From Lactococcus hircilactis (GTDB lineage Bacteria > Bacillota > Bacilli > Lactobacillales > Streptococcaceae), in NCBI RefSeq assembly GCF_009601015.1, contig NZ_WITJ01000002.1:124001-188000 (forward strand): a stretch of 64,000 nt of DNA, read 5' to 3'. Below, piece after piece: positions 57,078-64,000 of this stretch. Position numbers and translations under genes: made by a program. Within the stretch, counting starts at the first letter, position 1. Each line of letters starts with the position of its first letter. The notes below the pieces were generated by a model. It searched no databases. It saw only the letters and a list, made by a program, of their open reading frames with translations, and was not told the origin of the DNA.

Positions 57078-58316
57078 TTAGTAAATATAATCCTTCTTAT
57101 CGGCTCTGTCAACAAAATAAAATCCAACCAATAGTACCCCAAACATCAAAAATGAAGAAAATAAGTAAATCCAGTTTCCTGAAAAATTATCAAATAATAC
57201 TCCATAAAACATCAAACCAAGTGGTGAAAGAATTTGGGCAGAAGTATCTATAATAGAGAACGCTCTACCCTGTATATTTTCAGGAATATTGTTTTGAGCA
57301 AAAGTCATCATGGGTACTCTGGAAAATCCTAACCCCAAACCCATAAATAACATCAGTATCGATAGAATGACCACTGTAAAAATCATCTGCTTCATCAAAA
57401 AACTTATAACGATTCCAAATGAAAAGATAGCAAAGGCACAAGAAAAGTATGAAATCTTCAGCAATTTAAAAAGTTGAAATTTAGGCAATTTTTGTACCAA
57501 TAAACTACTCAATACAATCCCAAGAGGAAAACTAAGCTGAACAATTCCGAGAATCACTGTATTTCCCTGATAGTTTTTATTTAAAATAAACGGAATTCCA
57601 ACATTGATAGAACCCAATAAAAAGTTAAGAACAATCATGATAGAAACAATGATCATTACAACGTATTTTTTATTTAAAATCTTTAAAACTTTTTTGTATG
57701 AAGTTCTTTCAACACCAGTATTCTCTTTTTCTTCAATCGTCGTATCAAACCTCTCAAAATTTAATTGAAATACGAGCAAAACAACAAGAGCTTCACAAAC
57801 TATTTCAATCCATGAAAAAGCTCTTACTGAGATAAACGTAAAAACAAAACCAGCAACTGCTGGGGAAATAATGGCAAATAAGGCTCCAATCCCTTGTTCA
57901 ATTCCATTTATCTTTGACATTTCAGTTTTATTATCTGATAGTGACTTTACAGAAGCATACATTGTAATTGAAAATAATAAATCCCCCAAATTAAGACCAA
58001 TAGAAAAAAGGATATAGACTATTAAACCATGAAAAGGCTGCAAAATAAAACTCAGTAAGATAAACACACTAAATACTTGAGCAATCAGAAGCAATCGTTT
58101 ATGGTTATATCGATCAACAATTATTCCGATTAAAGGCATAGCAATAAGCATTGCAAGGGAAGATACTGTGGACAATAATGCAAATTGAGAAGCCTGGTGA
58201 GTTTCTTTTAAAACTGTCCATGAAATCATAAAAGTCAACGTACCACTTGCCAAATTTCCAAAAAGAAACATCAAAAAAATCATTAATAGCTTATTTTTTA
58301 TAAAGTATTTTTTCAT
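57078..58316 (-). CDS. MFS transporter, AT-rich cluster gene 1
   Basis: The 412-residue protein has 12 membrane segments and MFS motif A-like GIIVDRYNHKR between helices 2 and 3. A second copy of the theme (GLGLGFSRVPMMTFAQNNIPE) lies in the C-terminal half, as in macrolide-type or peptide efflux pumps. AGGAGG lies 5 nt before the ATG. It is the first gene of the cluster MFS-MFS-ABC. Confidence 0.82.
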   Translation of the reverse strand: MKKYFIKNKLLMIFLMFLFGNLASGTLTFMISWTVLKETHQASQFALLSTVSSLAMLIAMPLIGIIVDRYNHKRLLLIAQVFSVFILLSFILQPFHGLIVYILFSIGLNLGDLLFSITMYASVKSLSDNKTEMSKINGIEQGIGALFAIISPAVAGFVFTFISVRAFSWIEIVCEALVVLLVFQLNFERFDTTIEEKENTGVERTSYKKVLKILNKKYVVMIIVSIMIVLNFLLGSINVGIPFILNKNYQGNTVILGIVQLSFPLGIVLSSLLVQKLPKFQLFKLLKISYFSCAFAIFSFGIVISFLMKQMIFTVVILSILMLFMGLGLGFSRVPMMTFAQNNIPENIQGRAFSIIDTSAQILSPLGLMFYGVLFDNFSGNWIYLFSSFLMFGVLLVGFYFVDRADKKDYIY

Positions 58317-58432
58317 AATTCCTCCTATGATTAATCCTTGATATCCTTTTGTCTACTCGTTCTAAATGATTTATCAAAACGGAATATCCATTAACTCAGG
58401 AAAAATGTTCAAATATTCAAACTCTTTACACA

Positions 58433-58461
58433 ATTATAGAACTTTTCGAACTTTTGCTCAA
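58433..58461 (-). promoter_or_regulatory. Promoter of the MFS/MFS/ABC cluster
   Basis: Minus-strand TTGAGC (58456-58461), 17 nt, TATAAT (58433-58438). It gives a leader of about 110 nt. Confidence 0.65.
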
Positions 58462-58536
58462 TACGCTTAAATTACAAAACATTCAACATTCAGCTTTATA
58501 ACTTTTGTTATTTTATTAGAATGAGATTTTTTGTAA

Positions 58537-58567
58537 TAAAAAATCCTGAATTATTAGGATTTTTTTA
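58537..58567 (-). terminator. ydbC terminator
   Basis: AAAAAATCCT pairs with AGGATTTTTT around an 8-nt loop, immediately after the ydbC stop. Confidence 0.85.
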
Positions 58568-58571
58568 CAGT

Positions 58572-58787
58572 CTATTTATTGCTTAGCTCTTTTAACAGCA
58601 CAGCAAATTCTTCATTTGTTAATGTGATGCCTTTTCCCATCTTTGTGTGATCTGGTGACCATTGGCGAAGGTCGTATTTAGCTTGTGCATCGTTCCATGA
58701 GACACGGTTTAATTCTTTTGTCCATCCTTTTGGATTTTCAGAGAGCGTGATGAGATGCTCGACGATTTCAAATTTTAATTCTGCCAT
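58572..58787 (-). CDS. ydbC: YdbC, PC4-like single-stranded-nucleic-acid-binding protein
   Basis: The 71-residue protein has the PC4-type fold signature: KFEIVEHLITLSE, GWTKELNRVSWN and DLRQWSPDHTKMGKGITLT. The family is known from L. lactis YdbC, which binds single-stranded DNA and RNA. AGGAG lies 5 nt upstream. It lies between murA and the AT-rich cluster. Confidence 0.9.
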   Translation of the reverse strand: MAELKFEIVEHLITLSENPKGWTKELNRVSWNDAQAKYDLRQWSPDHTKMGKGITLTNEEFAVLLKELSNK

Positions 58788-58861
58788 TTTTCTCCTTTTC
58801 TAGCCAAGCTGAGTGGATGTCTTGACTTCTTATTATACGTCAAAAATGCTTATCAATCACT

Positions 58862-60127
58862 TTATGATTCAATAATTTTGATGTCAATTCCTAAGTTAGT
58901 CATTTTTTCAATGATATGCTCGTACCCTCGAAGGATGAACTCAATATTAGAAATTGTCGTCGTTCCTTTAGCAATCGCACCTGCGACGACTAAACTGGCA
59001 CCTGCGCGAAGATCTGTTGCTTTGACTGGTGCTCCAATCAAAGTACTGGGTGCTTCATAAACAATTCTGTCATTAATGACAGAAATTTTTGCGCCCATTC
59101 GTGCCATTTCAGAAACGTGATTCACGCGTTTTTCATAAATCGTATCCATAATCCAACCGCGCCCATTGGCGTGGAGTAAAAGTGGAGTGATGGGTTGTTG
59201 TAAATCCGTGGCAAAGCCTGGATAGGGAACTGTTTTGATATTGACCGCTTTTAAGTGTTCAGACTTATGTATCTCTATGGAATCTTCACGAATGGTCATG
59301 CGAACGCCCATTTCTTCCAATTTAGCAATGAAACTCTCTAAATGCTCAAAAATAACATTGTCAATCACAACTCCGTCTCCAATCGCAGCTGCAAGGGCAA
59401 GGTAAGTTCCTGCTTCGATGCGGTCAGGAATGACCGTGTGACGTGCGCCGTGCAACTGACTTTTCCCTTGAATCCGAATGACATCTGTCCCAGCACCGCG
59501 TACACGAGCTCCCATATTATTCAGTAATGTCGCCACATCAATAATTTCTGGCTCACGTGCCGCATTTTCAATCACAGTTATGCCGCTAGCTGTACTTGCT
59601 GCGAGCATTGTATTGATTGTCGCACCAACAGAAACCATGTCCATGTAAATTGTTGTGCCCTGAAGTTTTTCGTTTTTCGTTTCAAGATGCATTGCACTTT
59701 CTAAAAAGCTCATCTCAGCGCCTAAAGCTTCAAAAGCTTTGATGTGCAAATCAATTGGCCGAGGACCAAGATCACATCCTCCAGGAAGTCCCACTGTTGA
59801 TTTTCCAAACCGTCCAAGCATCGCACCATTGAAATAATAAGAAGCACGCAAAGAATTGATTTTTCCATAAGGAAGCGGCATGGATTTGACCGTCCGTGTA
59901 TCAATCACAAGACTTCCTTCTTCTACGTTCCGCACCACTTTTGCTCCCATAATCTCCATGATTTCAATCAAGCTACTTACATCTGAAATATCAGGAACAC
60001 CTTCTAATGTGACAATATCATTTGCCAAAATCGTTGCAGGAATCAGCGCCACAACACTATTTTTTGCACCAGAAACTGTGACTTTCCCAGCAATGCGTTT
60101 CCCACCATTAATTACTATTTTTCTCAT
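58862..60127 (-). CDS. murA: UDP-GlcNAc 1-carboxyvinyltransferase MurA
   Basis: First committed step of peptidoglycan synthesis, the target of fosfomycin. The 421-residue protein has Lys22 ([10 protein letters not shown]), the catalytic cysteine in [14 protein letters not shown] (Cys118) and the EPST fold repeat. Low-GC Gram-positives usually have two MurA paralogues; which one this is cannot be told here. A palindrome variant at 59067-59082 encodes SVINDR. Confidence 0.95.
   Translation of the reverse strand: MRKIVINGGKRIAGKVTVSGAKNSVVALIPATILANDIVTLEGVPDISDVSSLIEIMEIMGAKVVRNVEEGSLVIDTRTVKSMPLPYGKINSLRASYYFNGAMLGRFGKSTVGLPGGCDLGPRPIDLHIKAFEALGAEMSFLESAMHLETKNEKLQGTTIYMDMVSVGATINTMLAASTASGITVIENAAREPEIIDVATLLNNMGARVRGAGTDVIRIQGKSQLHGARHTVIPDRIEAGTYLALAAAIGDGVVIDNVIFEHLESFIAKLEEMGVRMTIREDSIEIHKSEHLKAVNIKTVPYPGFATDLQQPITPLLLHANGRGWIMDTIYEKRVNHVSEMARMGAKISVINDRIVYEAPSTLIGAPVKATDLRAGASLVVAGAIAKGTTTISNIEFILRGYEHIIEKMTNLGIDIKIIES
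59067..59082. repeat. Variant dispersed palindrome inside murA
   Basis: CTGTCATTAATGACAG keeps the outer half-sites and perfect symmetry but has ATTAAT at the centre. Confidence 0.6.
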
Positions 60128-60218
60128 CTTTTTTCTCTACATTTATTGATTGTTAAATAATTACCAATCCTTATTCTATCATTTTCTCACACATTTTCAT
60201 AGTTTGGCACAACAAAAA

Positions 60219-60243
60219 AACGTTGTCAGTACTGACAGCGTTT
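60219..60243 (-). terminator. APC transporter terminator built on the dispersed palindrome
   Basis: CGCTGTCAGTACTGACAACG on the minus strand (core 60224-60238) is followed by seven T. Confidence 0.8.
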
Positions 60244-60247
60244 TATT

Positions 60248-61615
60248 TTATTTTTTATGTTTGATTTGATACAAAATTAAGCTTGGTGCTGACAGCAAAA
60301 CAAAGACGATGCCAACTAAAATTGGATAAAACGCATCTGGTATTCCCTTTTGACCGCTTGCAGGGACGAAAGTGAGTAAAAATGCCGCCACACAAGCAAT
60401 CATGCCCATGCAACAAAAGAAAATTAATCCAGGCGCATGATAGCCTACTTTCCCAATTTTTCCTTTGATACGCAAAACGATCGCAGAGATGAACATCAAA
60501 AGATACATGCACACATAAAGTGACACTGCCGTTCCAATAAAAAATGAAAAGACCATTGAAACACTGTCGTGTGGGAAAATCACGTAAAATCCAGCCAAAA
60601 CGGTCACAATCACTCCCATGATGATTAAAATTCCTTCTTGAGCTCCTTTGGCATTCGTTTTCTTAAAATAAGCAGGCAAAGTGTCATCTTGTGCGGCGTG
60701 AAGTAGTCCACGCGAAGGGCCTGAAATCCAGCTGATGATTGAAGCAATCGCACCGAATACAATCGCGAACGCCATTACATTTCCCATAAATCCAAGATGA
60801 AATGCAGCAAATAATTTTTCAAATGCAATGACTGTCCCGTTGGATAAATTGACGTTTTTAGGAAGCACCATCGCCAAAATCAATGTGGGAAGAACAAAAA
60901 TAATCAACGCACTGATAAATGCAACAGCAACCACACGTGTATATTTTTTAGGGTGTTCCATTTGTTGAGCGTGAACTGCATTAACTTCCATTCCTGCAAA
61001 AGCAAGTACATTTTGCACCACCAATGCGATCGCAGCAAAGTTCGTAAAATTCGGTAAAACAGAGCTATGTGTTAATGTCGGAGAGATCTTTTGACCCGTC
61101 ACAAGCCACAATCCTCCCATGATAAGCAGTAAAATCGTAGGAATGATCACGCCAACTAATCCAGAAAATGAGGCAACTTTTGCAAAAAGATTTCCTCCCT
61201 TGAGTGACAACCACACGGCCAACCAAAAGACAACTACGATAACTGTTGCAATATAAAGTCCAGAATTGGGCAATTGATCTAGCCCAAAAATTGATGCGCC
61301 AGCAGCGGCTACAAAAGCAAGCTGAGCAGGATACCAGACGACATTGTGAATCCATTGCATCCAAACCGCTACAAGTCCCCAGCGCTCACCAAGTCCTTCT
61401 TTTGCCCACTCATAGATTCCACCTTCATAAGTCGCTCCAAGTTCGGCTGCTACTAGAGCGGTGGGAATAAAAAACATAACAGCAGGGATCAAGTATAAAA
61501 CAACTGATGACCAGCCCATAATTGCCATTGCAGGCAAACCACGCAAGCCCGCAATCGTGATGATTGTCATAATAGACATTTGAAAAACAGTGATATAAGA
61601 TTTTTTGGCATTCAC
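60248..61615 (-). CDS. APC-family amino-acid transporter
   Basis: The 455-residue protein has 12 membrane segments, the APC motif TIAGLRGLPAMA in helix 1 and EGGIYEWAKEGLGERWGLVAVW. It resembles the glutamate/GABA antiporter branch. The start codon is GTG (giving MNAKKSYITVF) with AGAAAG about 5 nt upstream. Substrate unknown. Confidence 0.85.
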   Translation of the reverse strand: MNAKKSYITVFQMSIMTIITIAGLRGLPAMAIMGWSSVVLYLIPAVMFFIPTALVAAELGATYEGGIYEWAKEGLGERWGLVAVWMQWIHNVVWYPAQLAFVAAAGASIFGLDQLPNSGLYIATVIVVVFWLAVWLSLKGGNLFAKVASFSGLVGVIIPTILLLIMGGLWLVTGQKISPTLTHSSVLPNFTNFAAIALVVQNVLAFAGMEVNAVHAQQMEHPKKYTRVVAVAFISALIIFVLPTLILAMVLPKNVNLSNGTVIAFEKLFAAFHLGFMGNVMAFAIVFGAIASIISWISGPSRGLLHAAQDDTLPAYFKKTNAKGAQEGILIIMGVIVTVLAGFYVIFPHDSVSMVFSFFIGTAVSLYVCMYLLMFISAIVLRIKGKIGKVGYHAPGLIFFCCMGMIACVAAFLLTFVPASGQKGIPDAFYPILVGIVFVLLSAPSLILYQIKHKK

Positions 61616-61741
61616 AAAAACTTTCTTCTTTCAATTATAGTTCGTCCTTATTTTAGCATAAATAGATCAGAAAATTAAAAATGAACTGATTATTTTGATA
61701 ATTTTTTTAAAAAAAATCGGTCTATTCAGACGCCAAAAAAA

Positions 61742-61796
61742 TGTTGTCAGTACTGACAATATCAAAAAAACCTCTGTCAGTGCGCACTGACAGAGG
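61742..61796 (-). terminator. Tandem palindromic terminators
   Basis: On the minus strand CCTCTGTCAGTGCGCACTGACAGAGG (given as stem CCTCTGTCAGTG, 61771-61796) is followed by seven T, then an exact core copy (61745-61758) followed by another seven T. The first is a variant with four extra central bases. Confidence 0.8.
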
Positions 61797-61905
61797 TTTT
61801 TTACTCATTTTAAGTTCTCCTTTATTCAAAAACAAATTGGTTGTGATAAAGTTCCGCATAAAATCCGCCTTCGGCGACTAGTTCGTGCCTTTTGCTCTTG
61901 CTGCT

Positions 61906-61974
61906 TCAGCAGCTAAGCAAACGGACAGCGTAGTGAGCAGGCGAACGAAGACCGACAAAGTCGGCGAACTTCAT
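61906..61974 (-). other. Repeat-encoded 22-codon frame, copy 3
   Basis: ATG preceded by AAGGAGAACTTGAA opens a 22-codon frame starting MKFADFVRLRS and ending LLSC. It lies in the distal repeat unit. Probably not a real gene, because the sequence is mostly the foldable element. Confidence 0.25.
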
Positions 61975-62071
61975 TTCAAGTTCTCCTTTATTCAAAAACA
62001 AATTGGTTGTGATAAAGTTCCGGATAAAATCCGCCTTCAGCAACTAGTTCGTGCCTCTTGCTCTTGCTGCT

Positions 62072-62140
62072 TCAGCAGCTAAGCAAACGGACAGCGTAGT
62101 GAGCAGGCGAGCGAAGACCGACAAAGTCGGCGAACTTCAT
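62072..62140 (-). other. Repeat-encoded 22-codon frame, copy 2
   Basis: Same frame (MKFADFVGLRS...LLSC) in the middle unit with AAGGAG 8 nt upstream of the ATG. Confidence 0.25.
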
Positions 62141-62237
62141 TTTAAGTTCTCCTTTATTCAAAAACAAATTGGTTATGATAAAGTTCCGCATAAAATCCGC
62201 CTTCAGCAACTAGTTCGTGCCTCTTGCTCTTGCTGCT

Positions 62238-62306
62238 TCAGCAGCTAAGCAAACGGACAGCGTAGTGAGCAGGCGAGCGAAGACCGACAAAGTCGGCGAA
62301 CTTCAT
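62238..62306 (-). other. Repeat-encoded 22-codon frame, copy 1
   Basis: Same frame directly after the stop codon of the LmrD-like gene. After its TGA the frame continues into the duplicated C-terminal end of that gene. Confidence 0.25.
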
Positions 62307-62319
62307 TTTAAGTTCTCCT

Positions 62320-64000
62320 TTATTCAAAAACAAATTGGTTATGATAAAGTTCCGCATAAAATCCGCCTTCGGCAACTAGTTCGTGGTGCGTTCCTTCTTC
62401 GATGACTTGACCATCTTTTAAGACAACAATTTTATCTGCATTGAGGATTGTTTTCAAGCGGTGAGCAATGACAAAGGAAGTGCGTCCAGCAATAGCTGCT
62501 TCCATCGCCCATTGGATTTGTTGTTCTGTGACAGTATCGACGTTGGATGTAGCTTCATCCAAAATCAAAAGATCTGGATTTGTCAAAATCGTCCGCGCGA
62601 TAGAAATTTGTTGCTTTTGTCCGACAGAAAAGACGGATTCATCATCTGTGACGTGTGTCTCATAACCGTCAGGTAAGCTCTCAATAAACTCATGAATGTG
62701 CGTTGTTTTTGCAACCGTGATAATTTCATCCATTGTCGCATCTGGCTTACCAAACTTGATATTATCAGCGATACTTCCATCAAAAAGCACAGATTCTTGA
62801 AGCACAATTCCAACTTTACTTCTTAGACTATCCAAATCAAATTCCCGAATGTCTGTGCCGTCAAATTTGACCGCTCCATTATTCACATCATAGAAACGAT
62901 TCATCAAGTTCATGACCGTTGTTTTCCCTGATCCTGTCGGACCAACAAGAGCAACCATTTGTCCTTTTTTCACATCTATCGTGACATTTTTAAGAACTGG
63001 TTTTCCTGGAAGGTATTCAAAATCAAGATTTTCAATTTTTACATCATTTTTGATTGCGTCAAAAATCACTCCATTTTCAGGACGCACTTCTTCTGGTTCA
63101 TCAAACATAACATTCAGACGCGTTGCCCCTGTAATGGCAAGTTGGAGTTGTCCGAAGTTAGATGAAATTTGCATGATTGGATTATAATAGGTTTGAACGT
63201 ATTGCACAAATGCAACTAAAAGACCAAGTCCAGTCGTAAGTGACATACTTGTATCACCAAGAACGTATGCGGTCCCACCAAAGATAACGATTGCGATGGA
63301 CAACAGTTGAAAACCATTCATGAGTGGGAAAATCATCCCAGACCACGCTTGCGCAGCAAATGTCCGCTTTTTAACTTTTTCATTGTGTGTCATGAATCCG
63401 TTAATCGAATCTTCTTGTAAGCCTTCTACAATGATTGCTTTTTGACCTGAAATTTTCTCATCCATATAAGCATTCAACTGTGAAACTTCTTCTTGTTGTG
63501 CATCCGTTGCTTTTTTTGATTGACGGATGATGATGATTGCAGCCAAGATTGCAACAGGTGAAGCCGCAACAGTCAGCCATGCAAAAGTGATGTCTTTGTG
63601 GAAGATTTGAATCAAAACCCCTACAAAAACTGCTGCATTTGAAACGACAGAAACAAGCGCTTGATTCAGTGTGTTTTGGATATTATCCAAGTCAGATGTG
63701 AAACGTGCTAAGATATCTCCGTCTTGATGGCGGTCAAAGTAAGAAATCGTGAGACGTTCCAATTTACCAAACAAACCTTTACGCATACGATTTGTTGAAT
63801 GAGCAACGATACGGCTAAAGAGCAATGTGTAAATCAGCATCGATACACCCGTTGCAAGATAAACAAGGAGAAGTTGCCACATTCCCTTCATGAAAGTCGC
63901 TGTACTTGCAGCATGTGAATGGGCAACCATAAGCAATTGACTCAATGGATGACCACTTGCTTTCATACTTTCAACAATTGATGCAGGAACATTATTTGTC
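62320..64000 (-). CDS. lmrD: Heterodimeric ABC multidrug exporter subunit, LmrD-like (5' end missing)
   Basis: The frame is open to the window edge, so the N-terminus is outside; about 560 residues are present. It has most of the exporter membrane domain and an ATPase with Walker [10 protein letters not shown], signature [16 protein letters not shown] and Walker [13 protein letters not shown]. The degenerate signature (SVGQ for SGGQ) with an intact Walker B glutamate is typical of the LmrD/BmrD half of asymmetric heterodimers. Its partner would lie just outside. The 3' end is duplicated downstream in the 166-bp array. Confidence 0.88.
   Translation of the reverse strand, partial: TNNVPASIVESMKASGHPLSQLLMVAHSHAASTATFMKGMWQLLLVYLATGVSMLIYTLLFSRIVAHSTNRMRKGLFGKLERLTISYFDRHQDGDILARFTSDLDNIQNTLNQALVSVVSNAAVFVGVLIQIFHKDITFAWLTVAASPVAILAAIIIIRQSKKATDAQQEEVSQLNAYMDEKISGQKAIIVEGLQEDSINGFMTHNEKVKKRTFAAQAWSGMIFPLMNGFQLLSIAIVIFGGTAYVLGDTSMSLTTGLGLLVAFVQYVQTYYNPIMQISSNFGQLQLAITGATRLNVMFDEPEEVRPENGVIFDAIKNDVKIENLDFEYLPGKPVLKNVTIDVKKGQMVALVGPTGSGKTTVMNLMNRFYDVNNGAVKFDGTDIREFDLDSLRSKVGIVLQESVLFDGSIADNIKFGKPDATMDEIITVAKTTHIHEFIESLPDGYETHVTDDESVFSVGQKQQISIARTILTNPDLLILDEATSNVDTVTEQQIQWAMEAAIAGRTSFVIAHRLKTILNADKIVVLKDGQVIEEGTHHELVAEGGFYAELYHNQFVFE

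Larger units (their letters stand above)
61809..62388 (-). repeat. 166-bp tandem array at the 3' end of the LmrD-like gene
   Basis: The segment repeats with a period of exactly 166 bp (marker TTCTCCTTTATTC at 61815, 61981, 62147 and 62313). Each unit combines the last 65 or so bases of the ABC gene plus AAGGAGAACTTAAAATGA, and an 80-90-bp element bounded by AGTTCG and CGAACT that can fold (GCCGAC/GTCGG, GCTGCT/AGCAGC). Four gene-end copies and three element copies are present. Copies differ at only a few positions. This accounts for most of the 700-bp gene-free stretch. Confidence 0.9.

Noticed and set aside
58374-58391. Five-codon leader frame (MDIPF) upstream of the MFS gene, like resistance-gene attenuators
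   Set aside because: No ribosome site and no convincing alternative hairpins; too short to support without data.
61809-62388. Possible CRISPR array
   Set aside because: Repeat units are 166 bp without unique spacers and contain the end of a gene; no cas gene is present.
61885-62405. Three near-identical plus-strand frames of 62-65 codons in the tandem array
   Set aside because: They arise from reading the repeat on the opposite strand, lack ribosome sites and restate the duplicated gene end and folded element.

Overview
The window looks like a chromosomal stretch of a low-GC lactic acid bacterium, most probably a Lactococcus other than L. lactis. The reasons are the RecA sequence, the fpg-recA gene pair, separate coaB and coaC genes followed by panT, a YdbC/PC4 protein, an LmrD-like half-transporter, and the block gpmA, pbp2B, recR, ddl, murF. 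The assignment rests on recall, not on a search. I see no rRNA, tRNA, insertion sequence, prophage or CRISPR array. Most genes are on the minus strand.

Layout. 1-11 kb holds housekeeping genes: the end of an amino-acid permease, recA, mutM, asnB, era, the CoA branch panT/coaC/coaB, a DEAD-box helicase and prfC. 11.6-19.3 kb is an oppABCDF oligopeptide importer plus a second orphan OppA, with CodY-like boxes at the promoters. 19.5-36.6 kb carries murF, a ROK kinase, a beta-glucoside locus (GH1, GH3, a five-gene Opp/Dpp-type ABC importer, an RpiR regulator, cre-like sites), proBA, ddl and recR. 37-40.6 kb is a plus-strand iron-siderophore ABC operon. 40.6-45.2 kb has pbp2B, gpmA, a LysR and an XRE regulator. 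45.4-50.3 kb is a T-box-controlled methionine importer with two MetQ proteins and an embedded acetoin-reductase-like SDR gene. 50.4-54 kb carries a DUF975 protein, a TPP-riboswitch thiT gene, ybaK, bioY and a DUF3397 protein. 54-58.3 kb is a very AT-rich ABC/MFS/MFS export cluster that looks acquired. 58.5-64 kb has ydbC, murA, an APC transporter, a 166-bp tandem array and the end of an LmrD-like gene.

The most striking non-genic signal is a dispersed palindrome, core TGTCAGTACTGACA. I count 17 exact copies and about nine variants. It forms the stem of many terminators, but it also lies inside at least eleven housekeeping or metabolic genes, where it is read as LSVLT/LSALT or VSTD/VITD. Two copies form a perfect 50-bp palindrome between metQ and metN. 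I do not recognise this family; it behaves like an uptake-signal or chromosome-organising repeat.

A second theme is promoters whose -10 box lies exactly 6 nt before the start codon (era, coaB, ybaK, the DUF3397 gene; 9 nt for murF), which implies leaderless mRNAs. Other points of interest are a likely PTS-independent cellobiose route (ABC import, ROK kinase, GH1 phospho-beta-glucosidase), paired CodY-like boxes and a shared 11-mer at the two oppA promoters, and an unannotated-looking 49-residue gene between prfC and opp.
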